DNA of 64,000 nt from Sclerotiophoma versabilis (taxonomy: Eukaryota; Ascomycota; Dothideomycetes; Pleosporales; Didymellaceae), in the NCBI GenBank assembly GCA_012274445.1, contig JAAROD010000015.1, positions 186,001 through 250,000 of the forward strand, given 5' to 3'. Shown here one piece after another: positions 1-11,332 of this stretch. The stretch's first letter is position 1; every line of letters starts with the position of its first letter. Below the pieces are notes generated by a model, which saw only the letters and a list, made by a program, of their open reading frames with translations, was not told the origin of the DNA and made no database searches. Made by a program: the position numbers and the translations under genes.

Positions 1-1397
1 GCACTAAGCTGTCCACCATTGGCAGCGAGGCGCGCGGACGATAGTGCTGGACTTTGTTGTGGGCTTGCTTGTCGATTTGATCCAAATGCTGAAGATCCAA
101 AATCGCCCGAAACATTTGGACTGTGCCTCTTGGTGCTGGGTTCCAGGTCGCGAAGTACTTCCTTTGAGAAAGCGCTGCGGCTATCGGTGTAGTCTGGTGG
201 CGGGCCAATTGTTGGCACAGTAAAGTTCCTTTGCTGGGTCGAGATGCGTCGCGGAGGACCGGACGCTGAGGGCGAGTGCAAAAGCATATGTCTACCGGGG
301 CTCTCTTCGCCATTGCCAGCTGTTGTGGGCGTTGAACCGAAACCCAACGGATTCGGCGGCATGAAAGGCGAATGTTCAACGCCACCATCAGTCCCTGCGC
401 TGGGCACCGTCACCCCCGTGTCGCTGCGTTGGGGCACTCGAACAGGGCCGGAGCTTCCGGTTTCCACGATTTGGCGCACGAGCCTGCGCAGCTTGCGTCC
501 TTCGTCCCTTTCTCTGTTCTGATCCCAGCCTGTACCACTTGCTGTGGTCTGCTTGGCGAGCTGTGGGAAGATGACCTGGTGCATCATGGCCACGTTGCCC
601 TTGGAGCCGTGACCGCGTCCGATATCGAGAAACCTCGAGCCTTCCAGGCCCAGTGTTCTGAACGTCTCTTGCCAGTCCTTGGAGAAGCCATTGTCTGCCA
701 ACCAGCGTTGCACCTGCTCGGCAGGCCATTGCGGTTCGGGGGCAGGCGGTGAGACAGGGCCATCTGGGCGATGGTAGGCGTTGCTGTGGCTCGGCATGGT
801 AGCAGTGTTCGGGCCGGGCTGGTCGTAGCCGAGGTGGGTGCGGTTGCCTGGTGTCGAGGGGAAGCTGAGGGGAGCATTGGAGCCATACTGGACGCTCTGG
901 ACGCTGTCGTGAAGGTTGAGGAAGCTCGTGCCCGACATGTCGGCGTTGGGGGGGAAGCTCTCCTCTCGGTAGAAGGTGGGCTCCGAGTACTGTCTCGCAG
1001 CGTGCGACTGCAGGGCGGGTATGCCCACTCCGGGCCCGAACGACTCGCCGTCGGGGATGTACGTGGCCGAGGTGAGCGGGGCGTCGAGCTGCTGCTGCTG
1101 CTGCTGCTGCTGCTGCGGCGGAGGGCCGGGCGGAGGGGGCAGGTGCGACTGGTAGCCCTGGTACAGGCTGGGGTTGTATCCGGGCTGCTGGTACTGCTGC
1201 TGCTGCTGTTGCTGCTGCGGCGGCGGCGGCGGGCGCTGCGGCGGAGGAGCGCCCCAGCCGGCGAGGCCATAGCCTGCGGAGTGGGGAGGGGGGGGGATGT
1301 TCATGCCGGTCGAGGGCCGTGGCGGCGGCGGCGGCAGGCCCATGTGCTGTGCGGGTGCCGAGGCAGGCTGGCGGGGGGGAGGGGGCAGCTGGTACAT
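1..1397 (-). CDS. BCK1: Bck1-type MAP kinase kinase kinase, N-terminal part (partial)
   Basis: This is the N-terminal ~465 residues of the MAPKKK of the cell-wall-integrity pathway, which in the known family acts below Pkc1 and above Mkk1/2. The frame is open from the ATG at 1397-1395 to base 1, so the kinase domain lies beyond the left edge. The protein begins Pro/Gln-rich, with a polyglutamine run encoded at about 1090-1115 and a second one near 1195-1217. Next comes a conserved SATYIPDGESFGPGVGIP-like block, then a SAM-like domain at about residues 220-290 (WPAEQVQRWLADNGF, then a TGWDQNRERDEGRKLRR-type segment). These blocks match fungal Bck1 homologues. An in-frame stop lies about 245 nt upstream (1641-1643), so an upstream start without an intron is limited. 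The Pro-rich stretch before the chosen ATG could be coding if there is a further 5' exon. Confidence 0.83.
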   Translation of the reverse strand, partial: MYQLPPPPRQPASAPAQHMGLPPPPPRPSTGMNIPPPPHSAGYGLAGWGAPPPQRPPPPPQQQQQQQQYQQPGYNPSLYQGYQSHLPPPPGPPPQQQQQQQQQLDAPLTSATYIPDGESFGPGVGIPALQSHAARQYSEPTFYREESFPPNADMSGTSFLNLHDSVQSVQYGSNAPLSFPSTPGNRTHLGYDQPGPNTATMPSHSNAYHRPDGPVSPPAPEPQWPAEQVQRWLADNGFSKDWQETFRTLGLEGSRFLDIGRGHGSKGNVAMMHQVIFPQLAKQTTASGTGWDQNRERDEGRKLRRLVRQIVETGSSGPVRVPQRSDTGVTVPSAGTDGGVEHSPFMPPNPLGFGSTPTTAGNGEESPGRHMLLHSPSASGPPRRISTQQRNFTVPTIGPPPDYTDSRSAFSKEVLRDLEPSTKRHSPNVSGDFGSSAFGSNRQASPQQSPALSSARLAANGGQLS

Positions 1398-2974
1398 GGC
1401 GAGGTGGTGGGCGGCGGGCGGCGGTCTTTGTAGGGGCTGCCGGGGCTGCTGGGGCTGCTGGGGCTGCTGGGGGTCGGGCAGCGACTGGCCTGCTGGCACG
1501 CTCAGGCTCGAGGGCAGCGGCGGGAGGGGAGCTGGCGCACGGCGGCCGGGGCGGTCTGAGGGAGCGGTGGGCGGAAGAGACGACGTGGAGGGTGGGCGCG
1601 GCGCAATGGTCGTATGTCGCGGGCGGGTGCGCTGTGAAGGAGCTGCTCAGCGCAGCATCACGGCATGGCGCGGCCGGCGGGTCGACGTCTGCGGGCGGCG
1701 GGCTGCGTGCTGCGTGCTGCTGTCGCTGCGGGCGGCGGACGGCCGTGGTGTGGCAGCAGGCAGATCTTGTCTGCGGTACGGTGCCTGGGAAGCTCCGTGC
1801 TCGCTGTCAGATTGAGGACGGGTTGCGGAGTGGGTACGAGGCACGAGGCACGAGGCACGAGGCTAGAGCGAGCGGGCAGCAGCGCTTTGGGAAATGCGCA
1901 GTCTGGGGTCGAGGGGCGGCGCGGGCGCAGGAACGGCCGTCGAGCGGTCGACGCGATCTGCGCAGAGACAACCAGACGGGCAGACGAGCAGGCGGACTGC
2001 CGCTGCCGCGCAAGAGGCCGCACCTGGGGCTTCTCGGCGCCTGCGCTCCGGACGGCGCTCAGCGAGGCCTGGCGGGCGCTTAGCCGTCGCAGACAAAGGA
2101 GCCTCACTACGCGCACACGAGCGGCCGCAGATGGCTACCGAGGACTCTGGCGTCGAGGGCAGGGCGATCAGATGCGCGCTCACGCACGATGGTGTCGATG
2201 CCTGCGTCCTCAGCTGCTGCAGCTCTCGACGCAGTCAGATGGCCCACCCAGCCGTGATGCGAGGCCTGCGCGTCCATGCTGCAGGCCGCACACAACAAAC
2301 GCCGCTGACACAGGCTAGCTCGCAGCCGTCAATGCCTGTCAACGGCTCGCCGTGGCCTTGGCCCCCTCTACTATCTTACAGCGGGAGTCGCCAGATGAGC
2401 TCTGGCTGACATCTGTAGACCACCGCGCCGCCACCTTGCTCCCCACCAAACACATCACCACCAGAGGGGTTTGTACGAGCCTCCACTGTGCCAAGCCAAA
2501 CCTTGAACCGGTCGTGTTGCCTGCACCATACCCTCCACCAACATCGAGAGCGCGCGTGCTGGTGTTCGTTCTACGTCTCACCACCACACACTGACAATGC
2601 ACTGCGAGACCACTCCCTTGTCGCCGGCATGCCACCCAGATGAAACTGTCGGTCGATCGGTACTTGATCACGTGCAACAAGAACCACACTCGAAGCGGCA
2701 ATGCTTTCTTTGGGCCTTGTGCATCGCATTTCGCTCACGCCATGAGCTGACGAAACGTTCATGACTAAGCCGTATCGCGTTACATGTGGTGCTCCTCCAA
2801 ACTCTGTTGAGAAAACTGCTTTGAGTGGCCCCTTCCGGCAGTGGCCGGTATACATTGATGTCATCGTATCGTAGAGCTCAACCCTTAAAGAACTCGCAGC
2901 GCCCCGCGTCAAAAACACCAGACCACTACTGATATCTAGCTCAGAAGCTTACACTGATCATCTCACTTGTCACA
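1398..2974. other. Divergent intergenic region, BCK1 / PDC
   Basis: About 1.6 kb between two divergent genes. The half next to BCK1 is GC-rich (Pro/Arg/Ala-type shadow frames), the half next to PDC less so. Apart from a heptamer repeat I see no supported gene; it should hold both promoters and possibly BCK1 5' UTR. Confidence 0.5.
1836..1863. repeat. Heptamer tandem repeat (acgaggc)x4
   Basis: Four perfect head-to-tail copies of acgaggc occur in the BCK1 upstream region. It is a simple microsatellite-like tract with no evident function. Confidence 0.8.
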
Positions 2975-4759
2975 ATGGTTCAAGATCTAAGATCGCAGGA
3001 CATTAAGAACCCAATTGACGTTGCGGAGGTTTGTACATGTTCGTGTGAAGCTCCACAAGTTAGCAGGCTCACCATTCATGTTTAGTACCTCTTTCGGCGC
3101 CTAAAAGAGGTCGGCGTTGAGTCGATCCACGGCGTCCCTGGCGACTACAACCTTGTTGCTCTCGACTACATCCCTAAAAACGGCCTGAAGTGGGTGGGCA
3201 ACTGCAACGAGCTCAATGCAGGCTACGCCGCTGATGGCTACGCCCGTGTGAAAGGTGTCTCTGCTCTTGTTACTACATTTGGTGTTGGTGAGCTCTCTGC
3301 AGTCAACGCAATTGCAGGTGCATACTCAGAGTATGTCCCTATCGTTCACATTGTCGGCTATCCATCGACATTGTCACAACGCGATGGAGCCCTTCTGCAC
3401 CACACGCTAGGCAATGGTGACTTCACCGTCTTCTCCAGGATGTCCAAGGAGATCTCCTGCGCCGTTTCCTTGCTGAACAATATACACGAGACAGCAACTC
3501 TCATCGACAACGCCATTCGCGAATGCATTCTCCAGTCAAGACCAGTTTATATCTCTCTGCCAACCGACATGGTACAGAAGAAAGTGGACGGAGACAGGCT
3601 CAATACACCACTTGATCTGAACTACCCAGCAAACGAACAAGAGCGAGAAGACTACGTGGTGGACGTGGTCCTTAAGTATCTCCACGCTGCAAAGAATCCC
3701 GTCATCCTGGTTGACGCCTGCGCCATCCGCCACAGAGCGCTCAAGGAGACTCACGAATTCGTGAAGAAGTCTGGTCTACCTACCTTTGTCGCACCAATGG
3801 GCAAGGGCGCAGTCGACGAAACTCTTCCCAACTTTGGCGGTGTCTATGCAGGCGATGGTAGCAACAAGGGCGTCCGCGAGCGTGTAGAGTCCTCCGATCT
3901 GGTCCTCAGCATTGGCGCCATCAAATCCGACTTCAACACCGCTGGCTTTACAATCCGCCAATCCCAGCTCAACACAATCGATTTCCACAGTTACGGCGTC
4001 AAGGTCCGCTACTCCGAATACCCAGGCATCCGTATGAACGGCGTGCTTGCCAAAGTAACCCAGAAGCTCGGTGAGCTCAACATCGAAAAGGGCCCCGATC
4101 CCAACAACGACATCCCCAACGAGGAACTCAAGTCCCCCGAACCCACCATCAGACACGCCTGGTTCTGGCCGCGCCTTGGCCAATTCCTCCAGAAATCAGA
4201 CATCATCATCACAGAAACCGGCACCTCCAACTTCGGCATCTGGGAAACCCGCTTCCCCGCCGACGTCAACGCCATCTCGCAAGTTCTGTGGGGCAGCATC
4301 GGGTACGCGACAGGCTCGTGCCAGGGCGCTGCCCTCGCCGCAAAGGAAAAGGGAATCAAGCGCACCATCCTCTTCACCGGCGATGGCAGCTTCCAGCTCA
4401 CAGCCCAGGAAGTAAGCACCATGATCCGCAACAAGCTGAATCCCATCATCTTCGTCATCTGCAACAAGGGCTACACCATCGAGCGTCTCATCCACGGCTG
4501 GGAGGACCAGTACAACGATGTGCAGGAGTGGAAGTACAAGGACCTGCCCGAGGTGTTTGGCGCGCCCAAGGGCAGCGTGTTGACCTACAGAGTCGAGAGC
4601 AAGCAGCAGGTCGAGGAGCTGTTCAATGACGAGGAGTTCAAGAGTGGTGAGACGCAGAAGATGAGGTTTGTTGAGCTGGTTATGCCCTGGGATGATGCGC
4701 CTGCTGCCCTCAAGGGCGTTGCCGAGGCTGCCGCGAGGAAGAACGCGCAGGCTGAGTAG
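2975..4759 (+). CDS. PDC: Pyruvate decarboxylase
   Basis: A thiamine-diphosphate enzyme converting pyruvate to acetaldehyde and CO2 in the cytosol, the first step of ethanolic fermentation. Two exons are inferred: 2975-3028 (18 codons) and 3086-4759, separated by a 57-nt intron (GTTTGT...TTTAG), giving 575 residues, normal for fungal PDC. The N-terminal part carries the VPGDYNL block and the catalytic Glu of NELNAGYAADGYAR (about residue 60). The C-terminal ThDP/Mg motif runs from GDGS at about 450 to CNKGYTIE at about 477. The start is the only ATG that gives the usual short leader before YLFRRLKEVG. PDC is commonly regulated by carbon source and oxygen; nothing specific is visible here. A related indole-pyruvate decarboxylase role cannot be excluded, but the motifs fit PDC. 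Confidence 0.92.
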
Positions 4760-4814
4760 GGTACAATGGACCCGATGACAAAATTCCAGATCAGATTCTC
4801 CTCCTTGGCAATGG

Positions 4815-4900
4815 TCATTAGTTTGGACCAAATGAACAATATAGTTGTCTCTTCCCTCATAATATCATTAGCTTGGACCAAACCAACAACTTAGTTGGTG
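4815..4900. repeat. 36-nt imperfect direct repeat in the PDC 3' region
   Basis: Two copies begin at 4815 and 4865, exactly 50 bp apart. Both start with tcattag, share ttggaccaaa, and continue with similar aacaa...tagttg segments. They lie just downstream of the PDC stop, probably in the 3' UTR. Confidence 0.75.
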
Positions 4901-5234
4901 TAGCTTCAGTGAATCTGCCTTTCGCCATATGCCAACTACTTTGGCCCACACACAGCCTGACACCCTTCTGGGTACATGACGCTCCAAGGGCAGCTACGAG
5001 GTACTTATGGCCTCGACTACTCAACATTTCTCATACATGCATTTCTCATTGAAACTACTATCTATGTTACATGATGCATATTCCTCATCATCCATAATGA
5101 CCCAAAAATGCCTACCACACGCTTACGCAGTCCAAAGCTGCTGCTTCTGGGCAGGGCGTGAGACGAGGGTTGCGCAGAAACTAGCTGCGCATGAAGAGTA
5201 TGCCTATAACGCCAGCCGGAAGTACACATGACCT

Positions 5235-6572
5235 CTACTGGACGACTCCCCAGTAACGCTCGGCGTTGAAAGAGGAGGCCCAGTCCGACTTCCAAGGTGA
5301 GTCGAACGAGTTGTGAATAAAGACATCAGAAGTGAACTCGCTGCGAATGGAAGCGAGAGCCTTGGCCTGGTTGTCCGGTGATGGAACCGCCTTGCCGTTG
5401 GCGTCACCCTGGTGAGGCCAGCCAGTTTCGGTGACAACGACGCGCTTGGTCTTACAAGCAATCTTGACTCGCTCGATCTGACCTTTGAGAAAGGTACCGG
5501 CATCATCAGCGGCAGTGTTCTGATCGAAGAAAGGATGGCAGTTGACCATGACCACATCGGACGACTGGCAGATAGAGGGGTTGTCGAGGGTTGCAGGCAC
5601 GGTCTCGACGGCTCCGACGGGTCCATTGTACCCTACACCACGAAGCTGGTCACGGCCGCGGCGAATAGCATCTACAACTTCAGAAGCAGTCATGTCATGG
5701 TCGTTGACACGCTCGTTTTCAACCGAGAAGAGCTTCATGATGTCCCAGCTGCCACCAGCAAATTCATCAATGGCATCTTTCCAAGTTGTGATGACGGCGC
5801 TCAGGTCTTCGCCGTTACCCTTGTTGCTGAGGTAGGCACCACCCATTAGCGTCTGACCGTTCTTCTGAGCGTTCTGCACAGCAAGAGGGACGATGTTGCA
5901 GCCCATACCATAGATACGAACGATCTTGTAGGAGCTCATTCTGCTGAACTCGTCTGCAATCTCAGCGTCAGTCTTGCAGCGAGAGTTGCCTTCTGTTCCG
6001 GTGAAAGGATCGTAAGTCACACCAATAGGGAGACCGCTACCGTCTTCCTTATCGGCTTGAGGAGCTTGGGAGGAAGCGGGCGGTGCTGTAGATGAAGACT
6101 CCAGTGCTGGCGCAAGCGTAGTGGATGGTGGAGGTGGAGGAGTAGAAGTAGACTCGGCCGCGGTAGCAGTAGGCTCGTTCTTAGCTTCAACCGACGATGG
6201 CTCAGGCTGAGGTGCCACGAAAGAAGTCGAAGGAACAGCCGAGGGAGCCATGACAACTGGCACTGAAGAAGAGACGTCTGGGGCTGCAGTGGGAGCCACC
6301 TCAGATGTAGTGACTACCGCCACAGATGTAGCGGCAGTCGACTGCTCTACGGTTGAGGTTGAGTAAGGCACACCATCCTGGTCAACGTAGACGACAGCAT
6401 CGGTGACAATCTCCGTGACATAGACAATATCCGTAATGTAGTCGCGTTTGAGGTCTATGAACTGTTAGTCCTTTCGCTATTCGATATGTAGGGTGATCAA
6501 CATACTGAGGGGGCGACTGCTCGCAGTGCCCAGGATCGTGGCGAGTGCGCTCGCAATAACAATGGACTTCAT
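5235..6572 (-). CDS. GH17 cell-wall glucanase, Scw4/Mp65-like
   Basis: A secreted glycoside hydrolase family 17 protein, predicted to act on wall beta-1,3-glucan as a glucanase or transglucosidase. Two exons are inferred: 6572-6506 and 6454-5235, with a 51-nt intron (GTATGT...CATAG), giving 428 residues. Exon 1 encodes a signal peptide (MKSIVIASALATILGTASS). A KR-type processing area and the VDQDGVPYSTST segment are typical of this fungal family. A Ser/Thr/Pro/Ala-rich linker follows, then the catalytic domain from GVTYDPF. The likely acid/base Glu lies in SVENE (about residue 267) and the nucleophile Glu in TETGWP (about residue 363). The closest relatives known to me are yeast Scw4/Scw10 and Candida Mp65. 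The acceptor was chosen over a nearby CAG because only it keeps the frame. Confidence 0.88.
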
Positions 6573-9095
6573 GTTGAGTATGAAGCGAATGTTATGGAAT
6601 TTCGAAGTAACTGTACAACACAGGAATAGCCTTCGAGGTGTTTGCGGGATTGTTTCGACGTGCAAAAGCGCAGAGATGCAGCTTAAGCAAAATGATAAAG
6701 AGTGACTGACTGCCCGCAGTTGGTGTGAAAGGAAGGTAAGTCGGGCTGAGCCCAGTTGAGAAGCTTCGGCGCAGAAGGGAAGTGGACGTAAAGAGTGGTG
6801 GAGAGGGAGGGCAAGCAAGGGAGAACAGCGTTATGCTACTGTTTGTACCTGTGTCGACCTTGCTTTCTTGGCGCGCCGCCAGGGCAACCGCGATTGTCAG
6901 CAGGTGAAGGTGAGTCTTGCTCCTCGCTCTGAACCAACGGCCCTCGACGCTTTCCGATGCCTTGCTAGCGTTGGAGTTGCTCTTACAACCCCGGTTCCTC
7001 TCGGGGTTTTGCACCTTGGAGGTCTTCGTATGCTCGAAGCAGCCACCTCCTATCACGAGCCGTCAGGGCAACCACCCAATTCAGCGTGCGAAAGCATCGT
7101 TTGTTGTGGGAGCGCTCAAGGTGGGGTAGTGAGCAGCTTAAATGAGCCTGTGTCAGGCGAAACACGAGATAGGCCTGGAATGAGAATTGGAGATCTGAAA
7201 CGTGAATGCGCGCCACACCTTGCAGTTCGAGTTGACATGTCAGACTTTGCTCGGGAGCGTTCTTTGAGACCTCAAATTGAGCCTCATCGCCATGCACCTT
7301 GCTTGAAGATTACGAGTGACGGATAACATGATCACCAAGGGAGGTTACTACGCAGGTTGCACTCCTCAATGCGAACTCGTCAGATCAAGCCTTTTTCTCT
7401 GCAGCCTCAGAGCATGTGCTCGTGCCTATTTCCAGCTCTTGCATCTGTCGGCGAGGGCGACCGAACGTGTCGAAGGGAGGGCAGTTATTGCCAGCAAGGG
7501 ATGTTCGGTAGGCGGACAAACGACTAGAGCATACAAGTGGGAATAAAACAAGAAGCAATATTGATGAGGATACTGTTATGAAATGATTGCAGACTATTAC
7601 TGGCTGAGGGCCATCCTGGAAAGGCGGTGGAGTTGATTCAAGATGTGTAGTACGGAAGATTGAAGATACTACAGAGTTACTACTCCTTTCTCGACCTTTG
7701 CGACCTATTCAATCAGCTCCTATGCGTGTGTTTGAGTTGGGGAACTAGCAGTGCTCTTTAGCTGATAAGAATAAAGTGCGGTTGATCTCAAGAAGGCATT
7801 TGTAACCTTGCCTTGACTGCGAGAGAATCGTGTCCAATATGCACACCTTCCTAGAACACATTGTGTAGGTTGCTAACTTTCTCACGACATTGTACAGAGG
7901 TAGAGTCCTCTGAACGAGTACTTGTCCGCAGATGAACGAAACGCAGGAGAAACAGCGGCGGAAGTTTAAGAAAAATTCGCACATTAGCAGCATTCAGCAA
8001 ACTGTCTAGAGCAGTTCATGAGACGTGAACTGACTCCCCGATGCAAAGGGTATCACTACGACGATGGAAGTCTTGATGGGAGTGTTGAAGAGACGGAGAG
8101 CTGAGCGCTGCGAAAAGAAGGCGCTTGGACAGAGCACGCACCAGGTTTCGTTCAGTCTGTCTCATCCTCTGTCGCCTGAGCAAAACTTCAAAAAAGTGCA
8201 GCTTAACGAGTAAACTTAGCAAAAACACATGAATACTTGCATTAAAAATCGCAAAGTTAGACTCACACAATGAGTTTATGTCTAAAAATGCAAAAAGTAT
8301 GGGTTGAACCCATGAAGTTTGGTCCAAAGATTGAGTAAGTGCAGTGTTGTGCGGGACTCGCGGTCACTTCTGGTAAAAGGCAAGAAATGAGTTCGTACAA
8401 ATCCTCGCACTGCACAATCAGAATTGTAGGATTAAACATTTATATCTTCCACGAAATATTGACTTGGCCAGTCACATAGCAGGACTTCGCCTCTGCGCTG
8501 GCTTGGGCCTGGTTGGTGTTTGTGTGGGCCGGCCGGGTCGTGCGCATTGCAGTTGGGGGTGCCTGAAAGTGATGGGAATTGGCCGTGCATTGCGCGAGCG
8601 AGCAATTGCACAGGCCGATTGACGAGCATCGCGCCTGCGCATCATTGCTGCAGCCAAGTACCCAGACCTCATCAGATCTTGAAGGTCATCACCGTTGTCG
8701 GGCCAAGTGTCTCTACCGGTTCCAATCGTTCGAGGGAGGTGCAAGAGTGTTTGAAGCTTGCCCCACCCTACGATGAATCTGCTTGGTGGGGCACGTGCGC
8801 CTCTCGCCTCTCGTTCGGAAGATGAGCAGGACGAAGGTGAGTGCACAATATGAGGAGCTCTGGACTTGTGCAATTTCCAAAGATATACAGCATCTTTAGT
8901 CAAATTTTCTCCTCACGACGTTGATCAATCTTTATCTCAAGCAATGGTTTGAGTAGTTTGTTTCATTCGGACTGTATGTTGTACCAAGGGAGCGGGAGAT
9001 GCAAGACAAGCGAGCAAAGCCGCATAGTCTTCAACCTGCTCGCAATACTTTCGCAGAGCTTTTAAATACATCCTCGTAACATGACTTCGTTCCTA
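6573..9095. other. Long intergenic region upstream of the GH17 gene
   Basis: About 2.5 kb between the start of the GH17 gene and the 3' end of CCT6. Short open frames on both strands lack recognisable domains, splice structure or conserved composition. A tRNA-like B-box match on the minus strand near 8300 does not fold into a tRNA. I see no gene; the part near 6.6-7 kb presumably contains the GH17 promoter. Confidence 0.5.
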
Positions 9096-11064
9096 TCATT
9101 GGTCGTCACCGGGGCCAGGGGCACGTCCCATCTGTCGCGCTTTGAGCATCTCATCGCATAGCAACAGGTTAGATGCGATTCCGGTAGCCGAAGCTATGCA
9201 GTTACGCAGCACACGGAACGAGTCGTAGACACCTTCTTGTGTGGGGTCCATGGCCTCACCAGTAGCCAGGTTGAGTCCGACAATGTTACCCTCGGCATGC
9301 TCATCTTGCAGAGCAGCCAGCGAATCTTGAATGTCGTGACCGGAGTTGGCAGCCAGTGTCTTAGGAATGACGAGAAGCGCATCAGCGAAAGCGAAAACAC
9401 CCCACTTCGCCTTACCCTTAACTGTCTTCCTGAACTCCTCGCTGTTGAGGCGGGCGGCACAGGCGACCTGGAATGCGCCACCTCCTGGCACGACGCTCTT
9501 GTCAACGATCATGTTGTAGACGCTCCTCAGACCATCGCGGACGGCGTCCTTGATCTGGCTGATGGTGTGCGAGTTAGGTCCCTTGATAAGGAGTGTGACC
9601 GACTTTGGCTCCTTGACGTCCTCAATGAAGGTGTACTTCTCCTCACCGAGCGTGTGTTCATAGACATTGCCGGCCCAACCAAGCACATCCGGCGTCAAAT
9701 CGTCGACGCTGTTCTGTGCTGTTCCACCGCAAACAAGCTGGAGGCGCTCCATGTTCCTCCTCTTCGCCCTCCTGAGCGCAAAGATACCGTTCTTGACCAG
9801 AACGTCCAAGCTGAGGGGGTCAATACCCTTCTGGTTGACGATAACGAATCCCTTCGTAGGATCGTCACCGCAGACCTCCTTCTTCAGCTCAACAATCTTC
9901 CTCAGCTTGTCATCGACGAATCGTCGCTCGCTCTCGACGAGCTTTTCTCTCTGCTCTGCGCTCGAGTAGTAGAAACCAGAGTTGATCTCAGACTTCTCGT
10001 ACTCCAGACTGACGTTCAAGGTCAGGATGTATGCGTTCTCAACCTTCTTAGGCATGTCAGGGTGCCTGGCGCCATGATCCAGAGCAAGACCCCTGATCAA
10101 TTGTGTGTCCGCCGCGGTGCGGTGCTGCATGGTCATGATTTCTATCATGTGCAGATCGGGCTTCGCTGGTGCCTGGTAGATGGCGAGAACGGCGTCAACG
10201 ATATCGGGGGTCAGCTGCTCGGCGAGCGAACTGTCGAGCTTGGTGGACAACGAAGTACGCGCAACAGACAGCAAGAGCTCACGGTCGACTTCCTTCTCGA
10301 GCTTGAACTCATCGAGGAACTAGCACTTTGTCAGCCTGCACCATTCCATACGCTGAGTGCCCTACTTACCCTCAGTGATTCTGTTTTCGCAATGTCATAT
10401 CCGTCTGTAATCACACGGGGGTGTAGACCCTCGGAAATGTAGCGGTCTGCCTGCCTCAAAAGCTCTCCAATCAAAAGTACTGCTGATGTTGTTCCGTCTC
10501 CTGTGATATCGTCCTGTGCTGTGGCTGCGCGCGCAATCATGACCTGCTTCTATTTAGATTCTGCAGAGTATGCGATTCGACAAGAGTACGTACGGCGGTG
10601 GGGTTCTGGATTTGCTGCGAGAATGTTAGACATATAGAACTGGTATCGCAGAGTTCTACATACCATCTCCTTCAGCAGGACACTTCCATCTTTTGTGAGT
10701 TTGATCTATTCGACCAGTCAGGGCCCGCTCAGAGGCAAATTTATCACAAAACGTACTCCTCCAGCGCCATCGACAAGCCTGGACATAGTCAGCGGCATTA
10801 CTCCAGCAGCAGAAGGGCAGTCTTACATCTTCAGTGTGCCGCGGGGTCCAAGATTGGAGGCAAGAACCTGTGTGAATTAATACAACATTGCTGCATAGCT
10901 TCCTGACATATGCGTACCTTCTGAAGGCCCTCACCGGCCGAGATATTCACCTGGAGAGCTTCCCCGCGCCTCTGTGCGAATGTTAGCTACACTCCCGTGT
11001 TTGCAAACAATGAGGGGCCTACCCTCGACTCCGCCTTTGGGTTCAACAACTGTGCAGCTGACAT
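9096..11064 (-). CDS. CCT6: CCT chaperonin subunit zeta
   Basis: Subunit zeta of the cytosolic TRiC/CCT chaperonin, which folds actin, tubulin and other clients in an ATP-dependent double ring. Eight exons join in frame to 539 residues, the usual length: 11064-11023, 10971-10918, 10867-10827, 10778-10757, 10705-10664, 10614-10594, 10543-10370 and 10319-9096. The joined N-terminus reads MSAAQLLNPKAESRRRGEAL. Group II chaperonin ATP motifs are NLGPRGTLKMLVDGAGG, LTKDG and DDITGDGTTS (about residues 45-105). The C-terminus YDSFRVLRNCIASATGIASN is characteristic of zeta. Seven introns of about 36-54 nt except two of about 50-90 nt are packed into the first ~750 bp, with exons as short as 21-22 nt. 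It is divergent from NOP56, with 268 bp between the two start codons. Confidence 0.93.
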
Positions 11065-11332
11065 ATTGCAAGACTTCTATCAGGGTATCGAACAGTACAA
11101 GAAGGAAAGCAGGGTGATAGCGTGGGGTATTGCTGCTTCGCGTGCCTGGCCGAGCGCGTCCCCCTCTAGAGATTTTGGTGGAAGCGCGGCGGGGACTCTT
11201 CGGAAGTTCGGCGCACGGACACTCACAGAACTTTTCTTGCACTTGTAGAAGAGCTCAATTCACTCGACCACACGCCGGATTACGTCTCGCGTCACCACAT
11301 CGCGACAGAATTCAAGCTTTGCGACGATCACG
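11065..11332. promoter_or_regulatory. Bidirectional promoter region CCT6 / NOP56
   Basis: 268 bp separate the start codons of two divergent genes for protein folding and ribosome biogenesis, which must share or abut promoters here. No unambiguous TATA box was seen. Confidence 0.6.

Noticed and set aside
584..1270. Ser/Arg-rich open frame on the minus strand within the BCK1 region
   Set aside because: It is a shifted frame of the BCK1 coding sequence; the poly-Gln and SAM-like blocks lie in the neighbouring frame.
1297..2409. Several long open frames upstream of BCK1
   Set aside because: They are a consequence of high GC content, overlap one another on both strands and show no domains.
6868..7326. 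152-codon frame upstream of the GH17 gene
   Set aside because: No domain, no signal, ordinary composition, and overlaps other frames on both strands.
8270..8400. Minus-strand tRNA suggested by a B-box-like ggttcaaccc
   Set aside because: The match is part of a short palindrome. No 7-bp acceptor stem, D-arm or anticodon arm can be formed around it.
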